NCBI GenBank assembly: GCA_003477345.1 | Contig: DMTG01000149.1 | Coordinates: 1 to 5,008 of the forward strand | DNA: 5,008 bases | Direction: 5' to 3' | Source: Succinivibrionaceae bacterium | GTDB lineage: Bacteria; Pseudomonadota; Gammaproteobacteria; Enterobacterales; Succinivibrionaceae | In this document: positions 1 through 5,008 of the stretch, piece by piece | Numbering within the stretch: position 1 is the first letter of the stretch | Layout of the letters: every line of letters begins with the position of its first letter | Position numbers and translations under genes: made by a program | The notes under the pieces: model-generated | Told to the model about the DNA's origin: nothing | The model's input: only the letters and a program-made list of their open reading frames with translations | Database searches by the model: none

Positions 1-3000
1 TCTGCGCTGCCCTTGGCCGACACTGTGCCGTTAAACAGCGGCATACTGAGATCGCCACCCAGAGAGCCGTGAACACTGGCCGTGCCTTTTAACTCATTGA
101 AGGCATTGCCCAGAGCCTGGAACAGCCCCAGATCGAGTTCGGTTAAATCTATATTTCCGCTGAGTTTTCTAGCCTCATACGGATCACTTAAGTTTATGTC
201 AGCCTCAAGCCTGCCCCGGTTTCTGAACAGATCTAAAGCCGTATGCGCCTTAATCTGGCTGCCTGTAAAACTTGCCTCTACCAGAGCTTTGTCAATGCCA
301 AGCGCAAAGGAGGCCATCGAGAAGAAGTTCCTGTTTGCCTGAACCTGGGCTTTAATATCCGGCACTCCGTCTATCATATCAATATCAGCATGCAGTGAAG
401 CGCTGCCTCTCATGACGGCATTAGGCAGATAACGTGTTAATTTGGAAATATCCAGATTAGGCAAATCAACTGTCGTACTGATACGCCCGCTGCCAAATTC
501 GGTCTTGCCGACCTGCAGGCTGCCCATTTCGCCGCCGATTTCAAAAGCGCTCAGACTTCCTGACATATTCTCGGTATCGATATTTATCTCTACCTTGTCT
601 TTAAGCGAGACTGGATCAGTGTACTGGCTTACAAAAATCAGATCCTTAAGGCTGCCCTGCCAGATTTTATCCTGCTCGCTGTAGGAGCCTTCTGCTCCTA
701 TATAGCCGCCGTTATTGCCGCCGCAGTTGAGACTCAGCCTGTGCTTAGCAAGAGTACCCGACAGGTCAAGCGCACATTTTCTTGAAGGCTTGAGACCTTT
801 GGCAAGCTTAAGATATTCAGAGACCACTGTAACTCCGATTCTGCCCTCTGATGCCGACAGGGAGGCATTGACACTCAGATCGCTGGCCATCATGTCCTCA
901 TAGCGCAGCAGTCCCTTGCTGCGTATGAGCATGGACAGATCAGGACTTGTTATGCTGTTTCTGGCACGCACTCTGCCTATAAGATTGCCTTTAAGTCCAG
1001 GAGCCAGATCTTCTAGAGCCTTTAAAGACAGATTTCCGACCAGATCCGACTTTTCACCAACCATGCCGTGCAGATCTACAAGATTGCGTCCCTGAGTTAC
1101 CCTGAAAGAACCAAGATTGTAGCCCTGTGCCAGATCGCCTACCAGATCTCTGCCGGTAAGCAGCAGCTGCTTGCCGTTTAATATAAGGTTGCCGTCGATG
1201 CTGCGCACCTTGAACTGAATATTGTCAGACTCAAGCTGGTATCTGAACAGAAAATCCGTCAGCAGTTCGCCTTTGCCTGAGAGCAGATCATTAAGATCTT
1301 CAAGATCTGAGGCTGAGGCAGCCAGTCTGCCGTCTAGCAGCACATCACTGCTGTAGTCAGTAAGCCCGCGGTAGGCCACATTGAAAGGTGCGCCCTGATA
1401 GCTGCCGTCTACTGACAGCTTATTTATAAGAGCCCTTGCAAGACTTACCTTACAGTCAAGTTCTACCATGGCGTTTTCAAGGCCATAACCTTCAAGTCTG
1501 CCCTCAAGCCGGACCTTCATATCGCCCATGATAGGTCCCTCTGATTTCAAAGAGAAATCGCTCAGGGTTATTTTTTCCTGCTCTGAACTGATCGCAAAGG
1601 CCTTGACCTTATCAGAGTCCTCGATAGAAGAATTTTCATTAAGCGCCCTGTCAGCTGTTGCCTGCCAGTTGTCCTCACTTACGCTCTCAGGCTGCGCATC
1701 AGCCTCGAGCTGAGTTTTTTCTGAATCCTCAAAGGCGTTTTTGAAAGGATAGACAAGTTTCCTGGTGCTTACCTCAAGTTCGCTAGGCAGAGCCGAGGAC
1801 AGACAGTTAAGGCGGCCTCTTACCAAAATCTCCTGAGGCTCGGTTATACGGGCGTTGAGGTTTAAATCGACAAGCGAACCGGTAACGGCAGCGCTGCCTT
1901 TAAGACCGTAGAGTGCTCCTTCATACTCAGTTTTAGTATATTCACTGCACTCGCCTTCTCCGCTCACGTCAAAGTTCAAGGTGAAGTACTCATCAAAGTT
2001 CATGCTGCCTTTGACTGCGACTTTACCTAGAGGATGGGAGGCTCTGACCTTGCCGACACTCAAAAGAGTATGATTCCAGAAGGCGCTTACCTCCACATCT
2101 GAAATCTCTCCAGTGTCATAGTTTGACATGTAGTAGCGGACCTTGCCGGCCTTAAGCTCTCCTATATTGGCATCAAGCGGCAGGTCGACAGTAACCAGTC
2201 TTTCAATTTCGCCATGCTCACCGCCGTTGAAACCAAGTACCCCAAGCGTATCGGAGATAATCTCTTTTAGTCCCTCTATAAGAGAGTCTATTACCGAATT
2301 CACGCCTTCCCGGGCTCTTGTGATAAAGGCCCGGCTGTGAGAATTTTCAGAAGTCGCCTTTGTATCCGCCCCTGTGACTGCGCTCGCGGCTGCAGCAGTC
2401 TCCTTGCCCTCTGCAGTGACTTTGCCTGCTACCTTCTGTAAATCCAAAGCGGCAACATTTTCAATGGCAGCAGCAGTATCAGAGGCTGTTTCCTCCTCAT
2501 CTTCCCAGTCATCATCCTTTAAATGCACCAGCACATTGTCGGTACTCAGGGTGTTTACCGAGGCGAAGGAATCTCTTATCTCCAGATTGGCTCTGATATT
2601 GTCAACCTGAATATCGATAATGTCAGACAGATAGGCAAAGGTATCCACCTCTAGCGTCTTAAGCTTGACGGGGAACGGGAAAACCAGTCTGAACGACTCC
2701 TCGTCTTCGACTGTCTCCTCTGAATCTTCTTCACTTTCGGTGTCATCGTCAGGTAAGATGAGTTCTACCTTAAGATTGTCTGCTTTAAGCTTATCTATAA
2801 AAAGGCTGCCCTTGAACAGCAGATCCCAGGCGTTGTAGCGCAGATCAAGTGTGTCAGAGCTGACCCTGACCACATCATTTACCAGTACCTCAAACGGTTT
2901 GTCTGTTACAGGTCCGTAGACAAGACTGCCTTCTTTGAGATCAAGGGTGATGGACAGCGTGCCCTCAAGCAGGCTGTTGACTTTTGAGACGATAAAGCTG

Positions 3001-3107
3001 CTACCAGAAGTGGTACTGATAAAACCTATGACCACAAAAAGGCTCAGTAGCAGCAGAAAGACCGGAGTCAGCAGCAGAGCAAGGCCGATTTTACAACTCT
3101 TACGCAT
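1..3107 (-). CDS. tamB: TamB, inner-membrane-anchored periplasm-spanning TAM subunit (5' part; C-terminus beyond the window)
   Basis: TamB is the AsmA-like partner of TamA. It is anchored in the inner membrane, crosses the periplasm as a long beta-taco with a greasy groove, and contacts TamA through its C-terminus; it is implicated in outer-membrane protein assembly and phospholipid transport. I translated the minus strand from ATG at 3107 and found 1035 codons without a stop up to the left edge. Seen: a basic start (MRKSCK), one membrane anchor at about residues 8-30, then alternating beta-strand sequence rich in Gly, Asp-Leu and Asn. A stretch at about 780-910 (LDLSGTLAKHRLSLNC ... SKLTRYLPNAVMRGSASL) matches the E. 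coli TamB pattern, and the edge falls in a G-x-L-x-x-P-x-x-x-G repeat (HGSLGGDLSMPLFNG) typical of the DUF490 region. By comparison with the 1259-residue E. coli protein, roughly 250 residues are probably missing. Odd: acidic segments at 120-137 and 198-206, an Ala-rich linker at 207-255 and a polar insertion at 460-512. The start directly abuts the tamA stop and has a good SD. Identity is confident; insertion boundaries are estimates. Confidence 0.93.
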   Translation of the reverse strand, partial: MRKSCKIGLALLLTPVFLLLLSLFVVIGFISTTSGSSFIVSKVNSLLEGTLSITLDLKEGSLVYGPVTDKPFEVLVNDVVRVSSDTLDLRYNAWDLLFKGSLFIDKLKADNLKVELILPDDDTESEEDSEETVEDEESFRLVFPFPVKLKTLEVDTFAYLSDIIDIQVDNIRANLEIRDSFASVNTLSTDNVLVHLKDDDWEDEEETASDTAAAIENVAALDLQKVAGKVTAEGKETAAAASAVTGADTKATSENSHSRAFITRAREGVNSVIDSLIEGLKEIISDTLGVLGFNGGEHGEIERLVTVDLPLDANIGELKAGKVRYYMSNYDTGEISDVEVSAFWNHTLLSVGKVRASHPLGKVAVKGSMNFDEYFTLNFDVSGEGECSEYTKTEYEGALYGLKGSAAVTGSLVDLNLNARITEPQEILVRGRLNCLSSALPSELEVSTRKLVYPFKNAFEDSEKTQLEADAQPESVSEDNWQATADRALNENSSIEDSDKVKAFAISSEQEKITLSDFSLKSEGPIMGDMKVRLEGRLEGYGLENAMVELDCKVSLARALINKLSVDGSYQGAPFNVAYRGLTDYSSDVLLDGRLAASASDLEDLNDLLSGKGELLTDFLFRYQLESDNIQFKVRSIDGNLILNGKQLLLTGRDLVGDLAQGYNLGSFRVTQGRNLVDLHGMVGEKSDLVGNLSLKALEDLAPGLKGNLIGRVRARNSITSPDLSMLIRSKGLLRYEDMMASDLSVNASLSASEGRIGVTVVSEYLKLAKGLKPSRKCALDLSGTLAKHRLSLNCGGNNGGYIGAEGSYSEQDKIWQGSLKDLIFVSQYTDPVSLKDKVEINIDTENMSGSLSAFEIGGEMGSLQVGKTEFGSGRISTTVDLPNLDISKLTRYLPNAVMRGSASLHADIDMIDGVPDIKAQVQANRNFFSMASFALGIDKALVEASFTGSQIKAHTALDLFRNRGRLEADINLSDPYEARKLSGNIDLTELDLGLFQALGNAFNELKGTASVHGSLGGDLSMPLFNGTVSAKGSA

Positions 3108-4931
3108 CTAGAACTCCGGACCAAATGAAAAATGCAGCTTGACATTTTTATCTCTGTCACTGAAACCTGCTGCCAGATCTATCTTGAATATGCCGTATTT
3201 GGACAGATACCTATAACCGATGCCTGGACCATAGAGCATATTGTTCTTGGACTCATAGGCATCATTAAATACCGTGCCCACATCTGCAAAGACCGCCATA
3301 CGGCTACTGTCTATGCCTATCGGGAACTGATACTCCAGTGTGCCGGTTGCCATATAGCGACCGCCGATGAGTCCGCCTGACTTGTCACGCGGAGATTCAT
3401 CCAAATAGCCAAAGCCACGTACAGACTGATCACCGCCTGCAAAAAAGCGCAGCGAAGCTGGCATATGCCTGGAATCTGGACCTGCAATAGCACCTCCCTG
3501 CAGACGATATACCACGCGGGTATCATCCTGGGGACTGAAAATTCCCTTTAAGGTGGTCACCAGTCTTACAAAGGACTGATCGGTAATGCATTCACTGGCT
3601 CCTGTAAGATCAAAAGACAGGCTGTAGCCGGTATGCGGATCAATGCCGCCTGATGACTCACGCCTTGAGAGCAGAATGCCCGGCATAAGATTTAAAGGAT
3701 AGTCCCTTTCTTTACTCTGTTCATAATCCTCGTACTCAAGCGCCAGATAGTAGTCGCGGCGCCATTTTTTATGGAAGTTATCCACATAGTGAAAACTTGC
3801 ATGCGAGGTTCTCGACTCGGTGTCGTTCAGATCGGTATAAATCTGTGCGAGCTTTATGTAAAAATAATTAAGGTTGGTATTCCTATGCGGAATTTTATAG
3901 ATAGCCTGGGCATCCTGCTTGACCATAGAAAGACGGGCATAAGAGCTGAAGGAATGACCGTAGTCGTTTAAAAGCGGCTTATCCCAGCATAAAAGAATTC
4001 GAGGACCTTCATCGGTTGAAAAGCCCACACCAGTACGCATGAGGTTATAGCTCTGTCTTTCGAGATCCAGATTGACAGGCACCGTATAATCCTGTTTTTT
4101 ATCAAGATCAGGCGACAGATCGATAGATTTGTAAAAACCGGTCTGCATCAGAGCGGTCTGAGTCTGGGTAAGCGCCTTCTGGGTATAGTAATCGCCGCTC
4201 TTGAAGGTCAGCACAGACTCTGAGGGGTGCAGCAGTTTTCTGGTCTTCTCATCGGCTATCAGATCGCCGAATTTATAGCGTCTGCCGGTATCCAGAGTTA
4301 AAAACACGTCCGCAGCATTCTCTTCTGGATAGACCATTATGACCGATGACAGATAGCGTGCATCAAAAAAACCAAGTACGCGGGCATTGGTCAGAAGATC
4401 GCTCTTTAGCTTGTCATAGCTGCTGTGATTTATAATCGCGTAGGTTTTTATGCCGCTGTCTTTTATAAGTCTGTCAAAGGATGAAAAATAGGCACCTTCA
4501 CCGACAATGTTTATGCTGCAGTTGCGGATGAACATAGGTTTGCCGGCATCAACGCTGATAAGCATGGTGCGATCCTGCTCGTTTTTAAAATCCGGCAGTT
4601 TGACTTCCACCTTTGAATTGTAATAGCCAAGAGCAGTTAAGGCCTTACTGGCCTCATCTCTTACCTCGCGCCTGAACATCATGGACCTTTTTTTGGAGAT
4701 CTTAGGCAGAGTATTCATGTACGCCTGGATATTGTCGCTTAAATGTCCGTCAACGCCTTCGATTTTGAAGACTACCGGATCTTTTACTTCACTTACCAGG
4801 GGCTTGATGCTGCCTTCCTTGTCAGAGGCGCAGGAGGAGAGAAATAGAGTAAGCAGGAGAGAGCCTAGAAGAGAAAACAGTTTTCCTGTCTTAAAGGAAA
4901 TAAAGTTTCTATTTTTCCATGCTGCTGTCAT
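3108..4931 (-). CDS. tamA: TamA, Omp85-family outer-membrane barrel of the translocation and assembly module, with a predicted lipoprotein signal
   Basis: TamA is an Omp85/BamA paralogue in the outer membrane that pairs with TamB. The 607 residues are slightly longer than E. coli TamA (577). Seen, in order: a secretion signal with lipobox LSSC (Cys34); a linker at 35-52; POTRA1 at about 53-130, whose start (VVFKIEGVDGHLSDNIQAY) and ALTALGYYNSKVEV segment follow TamA; POTRA2 at about 132-215; POTRA3 at about 216-290; and a beta-barrel at about 296-607. The conserved loop-6 segment RFFAGGDQSVRGFGY is at 495-509, with the VRGF tetrad at 504-507. It is followed by GGRYMATGTLEYQFPI and a C-terminal beta-signal ending in FGPEF with terminal Phe, as expected for a BAM-inserted barrel. 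The start at 4931 is the first ATG after an in-frame TAA, has only a weak AGG 7 bases upstream, and leaves no later Met before the signal hydrophobic core. tamB follows with no gap. Function is inferred from family; the lipid anchor is the unusual part. Confidence 0.95.
   Translation of the reverse strand: MTAAWKNRNFISFKTGKLFSLLGSLLLTLFLSSCASDKEGSIKPLVSEVKDPVVFKIEGVDGHLSDNIQAYMNTLPKISKKRSMMFRREVRDEASKALTALGYYNSKVEVKLPDFKNEQDRTMLISVDAGKPMFIRNCSINIVGEGAYFSSFDRLIKDSGIKTYAIINHSSYDKLKSDLLTNARVLGFFDARYLSSVIMVYPEENAADVFLTLDTGRRYKFGDLIADEKTRKLLHPSESVLTFKSGDYYTQKALTQTQTALMQTGFYKSIDLSPDLDKKQDYTVPVNLDLERQSYNLMRTGVGFSTDEGPRILLCWDKPLLNDYGHSFSSYARLSMVKQDAQAIYKIPHRNTNLNYFYIKLAQIYTDLNDTESRTSHASFHYVDNFHKKWRRDYYLALEYEDYEQSKERDYPLNLMPGILLSRRESSGGIDPHTGYSLSFDLTGASECITDQSFVRLVTTLKGIFSPQDDTRVVYRLQGGAIAGPDSRHMPASLRFFAGGDQSVRGFGYLDESPRDKSGGLIGGRYMATGTLEYQFPIGIDSSRMAVFADVGTVFNDAYESKNNMLYGPGIGYRYLSKYGIFKIDLAAGFSDRDKNVKLHFSFGPEF
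3114..3117 (-). promoter_or_regulatory. tamB Shine-Dalgarno (GGAG) inside the tamA 3' end
   Basis: On the minus strand GGAG lies 6 bases before the tamB ATG (reading CCGGAGTTCTAGATG). It overlaps the codons for the last residues of TamA (PEF) and fixes the tamB start at 3107. Because the tamA stop codon TAG is the last thing before the ATG, ribosomes ending TamA would be well placed to start TamB, which points to translational coupling. Confidence 0.75.
4830..4931 (-). other. Predicted Sec/SPII lipoprotein signal peptide of TamA (residues 1-34)
   Basis: The basic N-region carries K6, R8, K14 and K17 and is followed by a hydrophobic core at about 18-31 (LFSLLGSLLLTLFL) and the lipobox L31-S32-S33-C34. 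The Cys34 codon TGC is at 4830-4832. Residue +2 is Ala, not Asp, so a Lol-type sorting rule would send it to the outer membrane. About 18 polar residues separate Cys34 from POTRA1. The motif is seen directly; lipidation itself is inferred. Confidence 0.7.
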
Positions 4932-4979
4932 GCTAAAACCTGTATTTTGACAAAAGTCCTTAATATTCTTTTAATTACA
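4932..4979 (-). promoter_or_regulatory. Short AT-rich tamA leader between the mobile-element end and the start codon
   Basis: These 48 bases are about three-quarters A/T. An AGG at 4939-4941, 7 bases before the ATG, is the only plausibly placed Shine-Dalgarno. A stronger AAGGA lies too far upstream, around 4957-4961, and has no in-frame start at the right distance. AT-rich hexamers such as AATATT could act as a -10 on the minus strand, but I see no convincing -35 partner, so no promoter is called. An in-frame TAA here (plus strand tta, around 4970-4972) limits upstream extension of tamA. Confidence 0.4.
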
Positions 4980-5008
4980 TTGACGCTCCCCATGGCTGAA
5001 GCCAGGGG
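4980..5008 (-). mobile_element. Right-end tip of an IS200/IS605-family (TnpA/TnpB-type) element; body lies beyond the window
   Basis: Read on the minus strand, the last bases run as an imperfect hairpin (CCCC TGGCT TC AGCCA T GGGG), then AGCG, then TCAA, then unrelated AT-rich DNA. Known of the family: IS200/IS605 elements lack inverted terminal repeats, end in subterminal imperfect hairpins with an unpaired base recognised by the Y1 transposase TnpA, and the right cleavage site is a short tetranucleotide (TCAA in IS608) a few bases past the hairpin. The spacing, the bulge and the TCAA all fit. The transposase and/or TnpB genes would be to the right and were not seen, so this rests on about 29 bases. 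Alternatives are a REP-like palindrome or a transcription hairpin of an upstream gene. Confidence 0.6.
4988..5008. repeat. Imperfect inverted repeat (hairpin) with a single bulged base
   Basis: The arms are CCCC (4988-4991) with GGGG (5005-5008), and TGGCT (4993-4997) with AGCCA (5000-5004). A4992 is unpaired (T on the minus strand). The nominal loop is GA; in practice the inner pairs would open to a tetraloop. The stem reaches the window edge and may extend further. No T-run follows on the minus strand, so it does not look like an intrinsic terminator in that direction. Confidence 0.8.

Noticed and set aside
1294..1308. A palindrome of AGATCTT and AAGATCT around one central base, a possible operator.
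   Set aside because: It encodes the in-frame DLEDL repeat deep inside tamB, and nothing nearby suggests a promoter.
841..1310. Dense runs of CAGATC/GATC, which might suggest a DNA uptake sequence, a regulatory methylation cluster or a repeat array.
   Set aside because: On the minus strand nearly all of these read in frame as GAT CTG or GAT CTT, the Asp-Leu pairs that recur in the TamB beta-strands. Protein repetition plus codon preference explains them.
82..2610. Several plus-strand open frames of 60-90 codons opposite tamB.
   Set aside because: They are Ser/Leu-rich antisense shadows, lack consistent ribosome binding sites and resemble no family I know, while the minus-strand frame is a continuous recognisable protein.
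1..3107. TamB without a stop codon, possibly a truncated gene or pseudogene.
   Set aside because: The frame is open to the window edge with no internal stop or frameshift over 1035 codons; the missing C-terminus is a boundary effect.
4681..4950. An 89-codon plus-strand open frame opposite the start of tamA.
   Set aside because: It is antisense to the TamA signal peptide and POTRA1, and its sequence shows no domain; a shadow is the simpler reading.
4980..5008. The hairpin as a Rho-independent terminator of an upstream gene.
   Set aside because: On the minus strand the stem is followed by AGCGTCAATG rather than a T-run; on the plus strand the sequence after the stem is outside the window, so that direction cannot be judged.

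Overview
The window holds two adjacent minus-strand genes that make up a Translocation and Assembly Module (TAM), and the extreme tip of what looks like an IS200/IS605-family (TnpA/TnpB-type) mobile element. A diderm proteobacterium is implied by the Omp85-family outer-membrane barrel and its inner-membrane-anchored TamB partner. The tamA-tamB order, and TamA's resemblance to the enterobacterial protein in the first POTRA and in the RFFAGGDQSVRGFGY barrel-loop segment, suggest Gammaproteobacteria. I cannot name the genus from this sequence. A gut or rumen member of the Succinivibrionaceae/Aeromonadales side is only a guess.

Layout, right to left in the direction of transcription. Positions 4980-5008 are an imperfect GC-rich hairpin followed by TCAA on the minus strand, the architecture of an IS200/IS605 right end; the body of the element would lie beyond the right edge. 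Positions 4932-4979 are a very AT-rich leader of 48 bases. Positions 3108-4931 encode full-length TamA (607 aa), with an N-terminal signal that carries a convincing lipobox, three POTRA domains and a C-terminal 16-strand-type barrel. Positions 1-3107 encode the first 1035 residues of TamB. Its ATG follows directly on the tamA stop codon (TAGATG), and the frame stays open to the left edge, so the C-terminal part of the TamB domain (DUF490) is outside the window. I saw no other gene, RNA gene, CRISPR array or terminator; the plus-strand open frames are antisense shadows of these two genes.

How they work together: TamA sits in the outer membrane, while TamB is anchored in the inner membrane and spans the periplasm as a long lipid-groove beta-structure that docks on TamA. 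The pair supports outer-membrane protein assembly and anterograde phospholipid transport. The abutting stop and start, with a Shine-Dalgarno inside the tamA 3' end, indicate a translationally coupled operon. The points most worth a second look are the apparent lipidation of TamA, the mobile-element end only about 50 bases upstream of tamA, and the low-complexity insertions in TamB.
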